A stretch of DNA of 47,222 bases from Ophiosphaerella korrae (GCA_028456385.1 JALNQF010000323.1:1-47222), one strand, 5' to 3'; counted from the stretch's first letter, positions 22,092 through 34,389 are shown. A program made the numbers and translations. Notes: a model not told the origin generated them from the sequence alone.

Positions 22092-22518
22092 TATAATAGG
22101 CCTCTTATTATTAACTATAAGTACTTATCTAAAGAGTTAGTAGATTAAGAGATAATAATAAAAGCTTGTATAAGGATCTATAATAACTATAAATAGTAGA
22201 AGATATTTTATAACTATCTTGTACTAGTATTCTATAGTTAAAGGATTAAATTACTAATACTATTTTAATAATATATATCCTACTAACTATATACTTATTG
22301 TAATCTATAATCTATAGTTACTAAGACTAATAGATTATAGATTACTTTAATCTATAATTTACTAGTACTAAGAGTCTATAGATTATAGATTACTCTAGGT
22401 GTCCTAATTATATATAGCCTCCTAGTTAAGTTCGTATTCTTTAAAGTTATATAAGTCTAAGTTAATTATAGTAGAGCTAATTAGTTCTATCTATAGTTCT
22501 CTTGTTACTATTATAACA
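22092..22518 (-). repeat. Element B 5' LTR (427 bp, C-type)
   Basis: On the plus strand it runs from TATAATAGGCCTC to CTATTATAACA. It carries the AATCTATAATCTATAG and CTATAGATTATAGATTA inverted repeats of C-type LTRs instead of the 53-base cassette of A-type LTRs. Gag starts on its inner side after the shared leader. Confidence 0.88.
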
Positions 22519-23611
22519 CTAGGACTAGTCTTAATAGTACTAAACTTTATAGCTTCTAATACTATTAACGTTTTTACTATACTTAGTTAGCTATTTTTAT
22601 TAGGGTATACTTTTTAAGAGTACTATTAGATAGCTAAATATTTTTTAGTTAGAAGACTATTCTCTAATTAAGTAATAAATACTTAAGTAATAAACTAATA
22701 AACTAAATAATTACTAATAATCTTTAATTACTTACTTTTACTAAGCTTTATATATATATCTATCTTATTCTTCTAAAGTAAAGCTATATCTAGTTACTCT
22801 TAAGTATTCTATAGTATAATTTTCTTTTTTTAGTATAAAGTTCTATAAGTTATATTACTATACTAGTCTTAGTATTTTAGCTCTTTTATTAGTTCTTCTA
22901 GTATTATAACCTAGAGATATAATCTAATCTAGTTCTAAACTTAGTTTAGCTTAACTTTATATTCTTTATACCTAGCTCTCTTTAGAGAATATATATAAAA
23001 GCTAGTATATATCTTTATCTTATTTTCTAATTCTTAAATTCTAAATTCTTAGAGTTAAACTATTATATCTCTAGTTAAGTAGTTCTTATAAGTCTTCTAG
23101 TATATAATAATTCCTCTATAGAATTTTCTCTATACTAATATTAGTTTCTAGTAACTCTATATTTCTTTTTTTCTAATTAGTTTAATAGATTTATAATCTT
23201 CTTAAACTTTATTATATTTAGTTTTTATAAGCTAGTAGGTTTAATTATTCTTACTTCTAAGTAATACTTAGCTATTTATATAGTAAAAGTTTAGAGTTAT
23301 ACTCTATATACTTTACTATTTATACTATTATAAAGAGGATAGTTATATAAATTAGTAACTTTTATAATATAAACCTATAATATAATATATAGAAGTATTA
23401 AGAAATCTAAGCTTAAATAATCTAAATTTTTTTAAATCTCTTATTAATTAATTAACTATTCTTCTTTATCTTATACTTAAATTAGCCTTATCTACTACTA
23501 TTACTTCTACTACTATCTTGTAAATAGCTAAGCTTAACCTAGTATAAGCTAATACTTTATATACTAGTATAATAGTAAGTACTATTATTTTCTAGCTACT
23601 TTCTAATAGAG
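22519..23611. other. Unassigned RIP-eroded sequence
   Basis: A 1.1 kb stretch between element B and fragment F. A minus-strand frame around 22801-22980 reads peptide-like sequence with TAA/TAG stops, but no family was recognised. If B arose by ectopic recombination, this flank need not be continuous with the sequence left of B. No LTR ends or target duplications were found. Confidence 0.4.
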
Positions 23612-24155
23612 TTCTAGACTCTAAGAAAAGAGAATATTATAAATAGTATAAGAGAAATATATAATTAGTTATAATAAGATATAGAATTTTTATAAGATTA
23701 TATAGTAAAGTACTATAATAAAAAATATAGAAAGAGTCTCTTATTTAAAGAGAGAAAAAAAGTATAGATAATATAAAGAAATATTAAAAGTAAATAATCT
23801 AGTTTAAAATAAGATTATATTAAAATAAAACTATATAAGATTATAAAGTAAGTTATACTAGTTATATTTAAGCTAAAACTACTAAGTAAAATAAAGATAT
23901 ACTTAATATTCTATATAGTACTACTTAAGATAGTACTATAAAAAGTAGAACTACTTATATATAAAGTAGATATATATAGAGAATAAAAAGAATAAAAAGT
24001 AAAAAAAGTTTTATAGTACTAGATTTATAATAAAAGAAACTACTACTTAGTAAAATAGATAAATATAGATAAAAGAGAGTAACTATAAAAAGATATATAA
24101 GAACTAGAAGATAACCTTAACTACTCTAAGAAATTAGAGAACTCCTATAGTTAAA
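23612..24155 (+). pseudogene. pol: Fragment F: chromovirus integrase C-terminus and chromodomain
   Basis: The sequence begins abruptly and aligns with the end of A's integrase (the CTCTAAGAAGAGAAAAC region near 12050), then runs to the chromodomain and the stop near 24155. RIP is deeper than in A or C, with almost every CA/TG lost. All of gag, RT and RNase H are missing, so F is a 5'-truncated copy. It is followed by the antisense frame, a polypurine tract and part of a 3' LTR. Confidence 0.8.
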
Positions 24156-24822
24156 ATCTTCTAAGCTACTATATAGTAAATAGAAAAAGTTTATACTACT
24201 AGTAGTAAGTAAAAAAGTAGTAAAAATACCTAATATAGTAAAAACTAAAGTAGCTCCTACTATATCTTTAAAGTCTAACTTAGCTTTTAAAGTAAAAGAC
24301 TAAGTAATAAGCTTTTTATTATTTAAAGCTTTTATCTTTTAAAGATAAGCTAAATAGGCTTAGTTATTAGATAGTTATATTTAATTCTTAAGAAGTTAAG
24401 CCTAATATTTTTCTAGTATATACTAAGAAGCTTCTTATAGCCTTTTATACTTACTTTTAGCTTCTATAATCTATAATAATAGCTTTTTTTATTATAAGTA
24501 AGTATAGATATATATATAAGTATCTTTAACTTATTCTTAGCTATAAAGATACTAGAAATATTATAAGAAATATAAATATTAGTATAAATATATACCTTAT
24601 AGGCTATACTCTACTTTAAAGAAAGATAAGTAAAAAGAAAGTTAAAAAACTTATAATAAAAATAAAAAAATATTATAATACTATTATATAATACTTAATT
24701 AGTAAAAGTAAGATAATAATAAGTTTAAAAAGTAAGTATAAAAGAAAATAAAGAACTTTATATTAATAAAGAAATAAGATTAATAACTTTAGTTTTAAGG
24801 TAAGAAAATAAAAACTTACCTA
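24126..24822 (-). pseudogene. Fragment F antisense reading frame (aORF)
   Basis: The frame opposite to pol reads KVINLISLLI near the polypurine tract, then AYKVYIYTNIYISYNISSI. A second part reads KLLLQIIEAKSKYKRL, QLSNNQAYLAYLQKIKALNN, LKAKLDFKDIV and the serine-rich tail, ending near 24126. Like D it keeps the longer middle section that A and B lack. Its similarity to D at the peptide level despite heavy RIP is part of the case for a genuine gene. Confidence 0.5.
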
Positions 24823-24835
24823 AAGAGAGAAATAG

Positions 24836-25030
24836 TATTATAGATATAACAAGAGAAATTATAATAGAACTAATTAGCTTAGACTTAAGTACTAATAAAG
24901 TATAAGATAAGTAAAGTAATAAGCTAAATTAGAAGATAACTTATAATTAAAATATATAATATAATCTATAGATCTATAGAGTATATAGATAAAACCTAAT
25001 TATAGATTAATAGATTAGTAAAAGTATAAA
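24836..25030 (+). repeat. Fragment F 3' LTR, truncated (195 bp)
   Basis: Starts TATTATAGATATAACAAGAG right after the polypurine tract AAAGAGAGAAATAG and stops at 25030, where the 5' LTR of E begins. The missing right half was not found on the other side of E, so either E inserted here and its far side was lost, or the two LTRs were joined by recombination. Confidence 0.75.
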
Positions 25031-25750
25031 TATTATAGATATAGTAAGAGAAACTAAAATAGAACTAATTAGTCTTAACTTAAGTACTATAAGGGGTCTA
25101 GAGTAGAAAGCTATTAGGGTATACTTAGCGCTATTAATAAGCTCTACTAAGCTAAGTAACTAGCGTATACTAGCTATATTAGCTAGTATATTCTCCTATA
25201 TATAACTTAGTTTAACTTTAAGTAAGTTCTAAGTTTAAAAAACTTTAAGTAATAATAACTAGTATATATATTATATACTACTATAATAGCTTAACTACTA
25301 ATTAGCTTCTTTTTATCTAGATTAGCTTAGAAGTATATTATCCTTATAAGTACTAATAAAGTATAAGATAAGTAGAGAAATAACCTAGATTAAAAAATAA
25401 CCTATAATTATAATATATAATATAGGTAATCTATAGTTATAAGTAATAGACTAGGAATAATATATAAATCTATATAATAAAGTAATATATTAAAGTAATA
25501 TATAAAATCTATACTATAGATTATATATAGAATATAGGTATATAGTTAGTAGTAATATATATTATTAGGATAGTATTAGTAATCTAATCTCTAACTAAAA
25601 ATAATAATATATTAATATTATAAGATATTACTTTATTATTAATAAGCTTATTACTAAATTATAATATATACTTTAGTAATTAACTTTTAATCTACTATAC
25701 TTCTTCTTAGAAAAAGTTACTTATAGTTAATAATAGGTAACTCTATTATA
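25031..25750 (+). repeat. Element E 5' LTR, interrupted by a MITE-like insert
   Basis: Begins TATTATAGATATAGTAAGAG and ends CTATTATA at 25750, followed by the shared leader CTTTACTAATTTAG. Without the 257 bp insert and its duplicated target it is about 454 bp, close to the other LTRs. It is more eroded than the LTRs of A or C. Confidence 0.8.
25090..25346. mobile_element. 257-bp MITE-like insertion with 9-bp target duplication
   Basis: The LTR sequence TAAGTACTA occurs at 25081-25089 and again at 25347-25355; the equivalent site in F's LTR has it once. The insert begins TAAGGGGTCT and ends ATTATCCTTA, so short terminal inverted repeats (TAAGG/CCTTA) are visible. A duplication of 8-9 bp with short termini fits a non-autonomous hAT-like or Mutator-like element. 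It has no coding capacity. The superfamily is an inference. Confidence 0.7.
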
Positions 25751-25812
25751 CTTTACTAATTTAGTTATTAAAAGAAGTAAAGTATAAGTAGTATATAGTC
25801 TAAGCTAATATA

Positions 25813-25864
25813 ATAGTAGAAAGTATAACTAAAAAAAAAAGTAAAGTACTTCTAAGTAGTTATA
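25813..25864 (+). pseudogene. gag: Element E gag, 5' piece
   Basis: Starts with the mutated initiation context ATA GTA GAA AGT and reads into the TCTAAGTAGTTATA segment that matches A's gag near 7190. It is broken by element C, whose target duplication is TTATA (25860-25864 and 32897-32901). The continuation is at 32902. Confidence 0.75.
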
Positions 25865-26293
25865 TATTACAGGTGTAACAGAAGAAATCGAGATAGAACT
25901 AATTAGTCCTAACTTAGTTGCTAACGAAGCATAGGACGAGCAAGGTAATAATCTCGATTAGGAAACAATACACAACTAGGACACATAGACTAATCTATAA
26001 TCTATAGACTTTTAGTAGCTATAGATTATAGATTAAGACAATCTATAATCTATTTATCTTAGCAGCTATAGATTATAGATTACGATAAGTATATAGTTAG
26101 TAGGATGCGTATTATTAGGATAGTATTAGTAATTCAATCCTTTAACTATAGAACGCTAATACAAGACAGTTACAAAATATCTTCTATTGTTTATAGTTAT
26201 TATAGATTACCCCTAAGCTTTTACTATTACCTCGTAATCTACTAACCCCCTTTAAGACAGGCACCTATAGTTAACGACAAGAGGCCTATAATA
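25865..26293 (+). repeat. Element C 5' LTR (429 bp)
   Basis: Runs from TATTACAGGTGTAACAGAAG to CCTATAATA. At 25991-26092 it holds four alternating copies of TAATCTATAATCTATAG and its reverse complement, able to fold into strong AT hairpins, where A-type LTRs have the 53-base tandem cassette. The 3' half matches the other LTRs. Confidence 0.95.
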
Positions 26294-26354
26294 CCTTGCT
26301 AATTTAGTTATTACAAGAAGCAAAGCGTAAGTAGCGCGCAGTTTAGCTAATATA

Positions 26355-29300
26355 ATAGTAGAAAGTTTAACTAAAATAAGTAAAGCCCCTAAGAGTAGTT
26401 ATAAGTCTAATAGCACCGCATAAGAAATAATTAAGGACTAAATTAACAACTTAATCTTAGATAAGGAAGATATAAAAATAGTAATTAACGCCTTAGAAAC
26501 GTAGAACAAAGAACTACAAGATCACGCAAAATAAAACAAGGTATAGATTAAAGCTATTATTAAAGGATAGAATTAAATAGAGTTAATTATACAACGTCTA
26601 GTAATAAGTGCTATAAAGAAGCTACTAAAGATACCTGTCCTTAAGAAGTTTAATAAAATAAGGGAGAAACTAAGACCCTTTATAGCCTTAGTACAACTCT
26701 AGATAGATGTACAAGTACTACACTTTAACATAGAAGAAAAGAAGGTAATATATATTAGATTGTATCTTAAAGAAGACGCGATAAGATAGTATAAACCTTA
26801 CTAGACAGATTATATAACGCACTCTCTAATAACCTAAAAGGATAAAACTAAAGCTATTTTTAGAAGTTACAAGTACTTTACTAAACGAATACAAGTAGTA
26901 TTTAGAGACACAGACGTTACCTAATAAGCTAAAGAATAGCTAGAAAAGCTTACACAGACCTAGAGTATTCCTAAGTATATATTACAATTTAAATAACTAT
27001 CCTAAAATATAGAATAGAATAAGTTAGTATTAATATTACAATTTAAATAAAGATTAAACTCGAAAATCTAATATAAGATAATATATATAGAGAAACTAAG
27101 GATACTAGAAGCCCTAAAGTAGTAGGTAATACAAATTAATAACAATTTTTAAGAATAGAAGAAGAATAAGTATAGTAACTAAACTAGGAACTAAGATACT
27201 AGAGATCCTATAATCCTTAATACAAACAAAGATAAGAAGAAGAGAAAGAATAAAGACTTTACGTACTTTAACTATAGTAAACTAGGCTACTATGTAAAAG
27301 ACTACTAATCTAAAAAGAAGAAAGACACAGCATACTATAAATATAGGAAACTAGGATACTTTATAAATAGCTATAAAAATAAAGACTATAAGAAAGACAA
27401 AGAAGCTTAGTTAAAGATAATAGAGAAAAAAAAAGAAGCACTATAAGCATAGGCTAAACCTTAAGAGAAGGCAGCTAGAAGTAAAGAAATACAATACGTA
27501 ATACTCTATTAGACCTTTTATTATAAAGACAACTACTATATATATCTTTTTAGTAAGTAAAGAGTAAGATATTTCCTATAATAGAGAAATAGAGTAGTAG
27601 TAATAAAAGAAAGAATAAAAGCTTAGCTAAAAGAGATAGCTTAAGTAATAGACCTACTAATAGAAGATTTAGAAGGGGAAGAGCCCCTAGTACTATTAAT
27701 CTAGGCTAATAGACTAGTACTAGATAAAGAGACTACTACAGCTCCCTCTAAAGGACTATAAGGAAGCAAGAGACAAGTTAGTATAAGAGATATAGAGTAT
27801 ACCTAGCTAATAATATATAGTTATAATAGCCGTACTATAATAGATATAGAGGAACAAGATAAAGAATAGAAGTTTATTTAGAAATACTTACTAGTTATAA
27901 GTATAGAGGAAGCGTATAAAGACTAGAAAGAACGTAATCCTAAAGAAATAAAGTTTATACTATTTTAAGAATAGATAAAGCAACATATAGTTATAGTAAG
28001 AAGAATACTTATACAAAAAGAATAGTAATACCTTATAAGAGAGATATAATAGATTAACAAAGCCTATATACTAAGAGTACTAGTAGTGTACTATATCCTA
28101 ATAATAGATACACCTAATAGAAGTAAATACTAAGAGAGAAATAACAAAATAACAGACCTAAAATACCTAGTACACTTTAAAGCATTATAGATATTATACC
28201 TAGACAAGAATTATATTATATATAGAAACCCTAAAGTAAATAATAACGTATAGCCTATAAAGAGAAGAAGCTATAACTATATAAGAGTAATTATAGTAGA
28301 AGATATCTAAGGATAGGAAATAATCCTAGAAGATAGATATATAGTAGTAAGACCTAGCCTAAAATTATCTAAGAAATACGTCTAAAGAGGACTATAGTAT
28401 AAATACATATATAATAAGTATCTAAAATACAAAGAATATAAACTTAAAGTAGGCCTATAGCCCTAGAAAGATAGACAATTCAATAAATTACTAAAGCAAG
28501 AAAGGCTAGAAGGTATAGGAGGCCTACATATTATAAAAATAAGTATATACTAAGGAAAGAAAGTATAATTAATAATTAATAGTAGAGCTATAAGAAACTT
28601 TATATTAAAGAAGTTTATAGAAATATAGGGAATAAAGTATATAACAAAGAAATACCCTTAATAACTAAGTATAATTAAAGGAAAACTATTCTAAGAACCT
28701 ATACAGTTCGAGACAGTACTCTTAACACTAAAGTTAGAAGGACTAGAAATCTAGAACATAGTTATAGATATAATAACAATTAATAATAAACAAGATATAA
28801 TATTAGGTATACTATAGTTATAGATAACTAACCTACACATTAATTAGAGAATAAGAAAAATTAGTTATAACAAAATAGACATGCTAAAAGCTAACATAAG
28901 CACCTATAAAGGAGAATTCCTAGAAGAATACAAGAAATAAGAAAAGTAGCTTATAGAACTAGAAGATTACCTTCTAGAATACTAACTATAGGACTTAGCA
29001 ATAAAACTAGAAGAAGAAAAGAACGTAGAATAGAGTCTAGTCTACTAAAAAATAGAAGAAGAATCTAAGATTAAATAATTATTTATACAAAATACAATAA
29101 AGAAAAGATAGATAAGAGAATCTAAATCCTTAGTAGTACATAGATTAATATTTATAGATAAAAAAGAGATAAGTAATAAAAGACTCTACGTAGATTTTAG
29201 AAAAACTAACGTAATTACAAACAAGAACTAATACCTACTACTACAAATAGATAAAATACAAGATAAGCTATAAAGAGTAAAGATCTTTACAAAACTAGAT

Positions 29301-31793
29301 ATATAAAACGTATACTACTAGATTAGAATTAAGAAAGGAGATAAGTAGAAAATAGCGTTTAGAACACAATATAGACTATATAAATACTTAGTTATACTAT
29401 TTAGTTTAATAAACGCACTAGCAGTATTCTAAAAGAGAATTAACATAGTACTAAGAGAATACTTAGACATATTTATATTCGCGTACTTAGACAATATCCT
29501 TATATTCTTAGAAATAGAAGAAGAATACGTACAACATATACACAAAGTGCTAAAGAAACTAGTAGAAGCTAAAATATTTCTTAAGATAAGAAAATACAAG
29601 TTCTATACAAAGGAAACAGATTTCCTTAGATTTATTATTAAACTAAGAAAAATCAAGATTAACCTAAAAAAGATTAACTTAATTAACAAATAGCTAACAC
29701 TAAAGAACCTAAAAGAGGTATAGTAATTTTATAGGCTAGCTAACTTTTATAGAAAGTTAATAGTAAGATACTCTAAAGATATAGAGCTAATTACAAGACT
29801 TATAAAAAAAGATACGCTATTTAAATAGATAAAGGAATGCGATAAAGTATTTAAGAGAATAAAAAAGAAGTTTATAGAAAACCTAGTTATTAGAATATAT
29901 AACCTAGAACTACTAGTAATAGTAAAAACAGACGCATTAAACTTAGTCTATAGAATAGCACTAATACAAGAAGACCTAGAAACTAAAAAAGAACACTTAG
30001 TTAAATACTTCTCTAAGAAGATAAAAACAGTAGAACTTAATTACCTAATCTATAACAAAGAGATACTAGCAATCTACAAAGTATTTAAATAATAGAGAGT
30101 ATACCTATAAGGAGTAAAGTACTAGACAAAAGTTTATACAGACTATAAGAATCTTACAAGATTTATAATAAATAAAGAGCTATTACAACGCTATACAAGA
30201 TAGTAGGAGTTTCTATTAATATTTAATATAGAAATAATATACACAAAAAGGAAAGACAACTAATTTATAGATACTCTAAGTAGAAGACTAGATTTACAAG
30301 AAGAAGTAAGCGCTACTAGTATAGTTCTAGTTAAGAACAAGGAAGGATATTTAGTCCTAAATACACCTAAGATAGCTACAATACTTAAGAGGACAAGTAA
30401 CGAGCTAAATAAATAGATTTAGAAAATAACACAAGAAGTATCTAAAGAAATAGAGAAACTTAAAATCTAAAATAGATTTACATAAGTATATAAAAGAATA
30501 TATATTCTAGGAAAAATTTAAAGGGAATTTATATAACAATTCTATAAATTACTAGTATATAGTTACTAAGGTATTAAAAAAATATTAGATAGACTACTAC
30601 AAGACTACTACATTCTAAAAGTAAGATAACTAGTAACAAAAGTACTACAAGACTATATAGAATGTTAAAGAAATAAATATAATAGATATATACTATATAG
30701 AATACTATAACTAGTAGAAGTACTAGGACGACTATAGGGAGTTATTACAATAGACTTTATTACAAAGTTACCTAAGTCTAAAGACCTAATATTAGGAGTT
30801 AAGTATAATAGAATCCTAATAATAGTTAATAAGCTTATAAAGTATACATACTTTAGGCTATATAAAGAGAAGAGTAAGATAGAAGTTACTATATATTAGG
30901 TTATAGGAACTATAATTAGTTAATATAGACTACTAGATAAGATTATTATAGATAGAGATGTACGATTTATATTAAAACTATAGGGAATAATAATAGCGCA
31001 ATTAGGAATATAGTATATAATATCTATAGCATATCGCCTATAAATAAATAGATAATTAGAATAAATAAATTAGATAGTAGAATAGTACTTAAGATACTAC
31101 CTTAACTATAACTAGAACAATTAGGTATAGTTACTACCTATAGCATAGTTAGTATATAACAGCGTAAAGAATATAGTAATAGGAGTATTACCCTTCTTTG
31201 TAAACTATAGATTCGAGCCTAATATATACTAAATACTAAAAGAACAAATATCTTAGTCCCTAAAAGGAGAAAACTTTACTAATAGACTTAAAGATATACA
31301 CAACTAACTAAGATAGGATATAGAGTTCCTATATAATTAAATAGCAAAGTACTATAATAAGAAGTATAAAGAAAGACTCTAATTTAGAGAGGAAGAAAGA
31401 GTATAGTTAGTACAAAAGAATATTAAAAGTAAACAACCTAGTTTAAAATTAGACTACGTTAAGATAAGACTATATAAAATTAAGAAAGAAGTTACACTAG
31501 TTATATTTAAATTAAAGCTACTAAATAAAATAAGGATACACCTAATATTCTATATAGCCTTACTAGAACAAGTACTATAAAATACAAAACTACTAGTATA
31601 CAAAGTAGATACGTATAGAGAATAGGAAGAATAAGAAGTTAAGAAAATCCTAGTATACTAGTTCTGTAATAGAAAAAACTACTATATAGTAAAATAGATA
31701 GGTATAGACAAAAAAGGATAACTATAAGAGAAAATATAGGAACTAGAAGATAATCTTAATTACTCTAAGAAACTAGAGAAGTTCTAAAGTTAA
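26355..31793 (+). pseudogene. gag-pol: Element C gag-pol, single frame, RIP-stopped
   Basis: A 5439-base frame (1813 codons) from the mutated start ATA-GTA-GAA-AGT to TAA at 31785-31793, in one frame at all checkpoints. Capsid near 26640 reads LKKFN...REKLRPFIALVQ. The knuckles lie near 27264-27380 with Cys changed to Tyr. The protease motif INSRA is near 28580, and RT starts YVDFRK at 29187 and reaches YLDN at 29484-29495. RNase H (FIDTLSRR near 30285), integrase and chromodomain follow. Stops are TAA/TAG at Gln/Trp positions. Confidence 0.92.
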
Positions 31794-32455
31794 AACCCTC
31801 TAGAACGCCTAGCAGCGAACTAAGAGAACTAATATTACTAATAATAGATAGAGAGATAATAGGGACGTCTAGCGTAGGACCTACTATAGTAACACTAAAC
31901 GCCTTATCTAGATCTAGCTTAGCTTCTAGAGCTACTAACTACTTAGCTAATTTCTTATTATTTAAGGCCTTTATTTTACAAAGACAAGAGAGACAAGCTT
32001 AATTCTTTACTAGCTTACTCTACGCAAGCTCTTAGATACGCTTACGCTTAGCTTTAGCCTCTATAATTTAAGATAGTAATTTCTCTTAAGTCTAGTTAAT
32101 AGCTTTCCCTATTATTATTAAGCCTAGACGCAAAAATAAGTGTAATAAACGTATACTTAGATAGAGAAATACTAGATATATTATAAGAACTATATATATT
32201 CGCATAAATATATACTTTATAAGCTCTACTATTATTTATAGAAATAATATAAAGAAGGGATTTAAGATTTAATTTAGGAGAAGTATAATAAGAATAAAGA
32301 AATATTTTAACACTATTACGTAGTACGTAATTAGTAAAGAGGTAGCGACGATGTATAGATAAAATAGTTATAAGAGAGGATAAAGAACTCTATATTAATA
32401 AAGAAACTAGACTAATAACTCTAGCTCTAGGATAGGAGAACTAGGACCTGCTTAG
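31765..32455 (-). pseudogene. Element C antisense reading frame (aORF)
   Basis: The frame opposite to gag-pol first reads PRARVISLVSLLI, SSLSSLITILSIHRRYLF, VKIFLYSYYTSPKLNLKSLL and AYKVYIYANIYSSYNISSI. A second part from 32112 reads GKAIN, KLLSQIIEAKAKRKRI, CKIKALNNKKLAK, LEAKLDLDKAF and a serine-rich tail, ending TAG at 31765. It overlaps the last codons of gag-pol. Compared with A, many differences keep residue type. No known family is recognised; it may be a basic, helical accessory protein. Confidence 0.57.
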
Positions 32456-32467
32456 AAGGAGAGATAG
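32454..32467 (+). promoter_or_regulatory. Element C polypurine tract
   Basis: AGAAGGAGAGATAG touches the 3' LTR start TGTTATAGG, the expected position for plus-strand priming. Confidence 0.75.
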
Positions 32468-32896
32468 TGTTATAGGTGTAATAGAAGAAATTAAGATAGA
32501 ACTAATTAGTCTTAACTTAGTTACTAACAAAGCATAGGACGAGTAAGGTAATAATCTTAATTAGGAAATAACACATAACTAGGATATATAGACTAATCTA
32601 TAATCTATAGACTCTTAGTAGCTATAGATTATAGATTAGGACGATCTATAATCTATTTATCTTAGTAGCTATAGATTATAGATTACGATAAGTATATAGT
32701 TAGTAGGATGCGCATTATTAAGATAGTATTAGTAATTTAATCCTTTAACTATAGAACGCTAATACAAGATAGTTGCAAAATATCTTCTATTGTTTATAGT
32801 TATTATAGATTACCTCTAAGCTTTTACTATTACCTCGTAATCTACTAACCTCCTTCGAGACAGGTACCTATAGTCGACGACAAGAGGCCTGTAACA
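32468..32896 (+). repeat. Element C 3' LTR (429 bp)
   Basis: Runs from TGTTATAGGTGTAATAGAAG to GGCCTGTAACA, with the same length as the 5' LTR and the inverted AT repeats at about 32594-32692. It is followed by the TTATA duplication and E's gag. Confidence 0.95.
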
Positions 32897-32901
32897 TTAT
32901 A

Positions 32902-33837
32902 AGTTAGATAATACTAACTAAGTAGTAGTTAAAATAAACTTAAACAACTTAATTACTAATAAAAAGAGTATATAACTATTAATTAATACTTTATCTATAT
33001 AAAATAAAGAACTAAGAAACTATATTAAGTAAAATAAAATTTAAATTAAAGCTATTATAAAAAGATAGAATTAGATAAAATAGATTATATAAAGACTAGA
33101 ACTTAGCGTAATAAAGAAGCTACTTAAGATCTTAGTACTTAAAAAGTTTAATAGTATAAAGAAGAAATTAAAGCTTTTCTTAGCTTTAGTATAACTCTAA
33201 ATAGATATATAAGTTCTTTACTTTAATATAAAAGAAAAGAAAGTAGTATATATTAAAATATACTTTAAAGAAGATATAATAAGATAGCTTAAACCTTACT
33301 AGATAGATTATATATTATAAGCTCTAGGAATATAAAAAGATAAGATAAAAGCTATTTTTAGAAGTTATAAATACTTTATAAAATAAATAAAAGTAGTATT
33401 TAGAGATATAGATATTACCTAATAAGCTAAAGAAAAGCTAGAGAAGTTTAAATAACTTAAGAGTATCTTAGAATATATATTATAGTTTTAATAACTATTA
33501 TAAAATATAGAATAGAATAAGCTATCTCTAATATTAAGATTTATATAAGAACTAAAATTAAATATATAATAAAAATTAATTTAAATAGAAAAATTAAGAA
33601 TACTAGAAGTTTTAAAGTAATAAGTAATATAAGTAGATAATAATCTTTAAAAATAGAAGACTAATAAATATAGAGGATAACCTAGTAACTATAATAGTAG
33701 AGACTCTATTACTCTTAATACTAATAAAGATAATAAAAAGAAGAAGAAAAACTTTAAGTACTATAACTATAATAAGATAAGTTACTATATAAAAGACTAC
33801 TAATTAGAGAAAAAAGATATAGTATATTATAAATATA
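32902..33837 (+). pseudogene. gag: Element E gag, 3' piece, truncated after the knuckles
   Basis: Resumes E's gag exactly where C interrupted it (AGTTAGATAATACT, as at A 7204). Capsid segments such as LKKFN (near 33140) and two mutated knuckles at about 33752-33835 (YYNYNKISYYIKDY, then VYYKY) can be read. At 33837 the match to A stops abruptly after AAATATA, and unrelated sequence follows. Protease, RT, integrase and 3' LTR are missing. Confidence 0.8.
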
Positions 33838-34389
33838 TATTAAGAGGTAGCTAGAAGATAAGAGTACTTACTATAGGCTATAGGAGATAGTAAAGAGATA
33901 ATAGATAGTATTTAATAGTACTACTAGTATCTAAAGGAAAATAATACTTACTTTACTCTTTTTATAAGTATTAAGCTTTTTATACGCCTATATAGCTTAC
34001 TAGCTTTACTTTAGATTATAACTATATAATATTATAATCTTTAGTATATTAGCTTTACTTCTAACTTATACTAGAGTTTATAAGAGTTTTAAGTATTTAA
34101 TAAACTCTTATTATAGAGCCTTTTCTTCTAGCTAGTATCTTTACTAGCTCTTTAAAGTGCAACCTTAATAAAAACTCTAAACCTTTAAGAAAATAAAGAA
34201 AAGAGTATTTATATACCTTACACGTTATACTTATATATTAAGCGTATTATTATTATTATATCTATATACAATATTCTATTTATATTTTAATAATAAGTAA
34301 AAGATTATTACTTACGTAATTACGTTTACTTTTAGTAGACTCTATATAAAAAATATTTTTTCTTTTATAATTATTTTACTTATTCTTTT
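33838..34389. other. Unassigned sequence after the E breakpoint
   Basis: This is RIP-like sequence starting at the truncation point of E. No LTR, TIR or domain was recognised. It may be the upstream part of the acidic-tailed remnant that follows. Confidence 0.4.

Larger units (their letters stand above)
15489..22518 (-). mobile_element. Element B: mosaic chromovirus with mismatched LTRs
   Basis: A 7030 bp minus-strand copy of the same chromovirus family. Its 3' LTR (left, 459 bp) is A-like, carrying the CTTAGCGACTTCGTTAC tandem cassette, while its 5' LTR (right, 427 bp) is C-like, carrying AATCTATAATCTATAG inverted repeats. The gag start resembles C and the antisense frame resembles A, including their shared internal deletion. 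The flanks do not match (CTCTT on the left, CTAGG on the right), so there is no target duplication. This suggests ectopic recombination between an A-type and a C-type copy after insertion. Confidence 0.88.
25865..32896 (+). mobile_element. Element C: complete RIP-inactivated chromovirus
   Basis: A 7032 bp element with 429 bp LTRs at both ends and an exact target duplication TTATA at 25860-25864 and 32897-32901. It is inserted in the gag of element E, same orientation. It has the same order as A: LTR, leader, gag-pol, antisense frame, polypurine tract, LTR. It keeps more CA and TG than A in places, so its RIP damage is slightly lighter. Confidence 0.95.
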
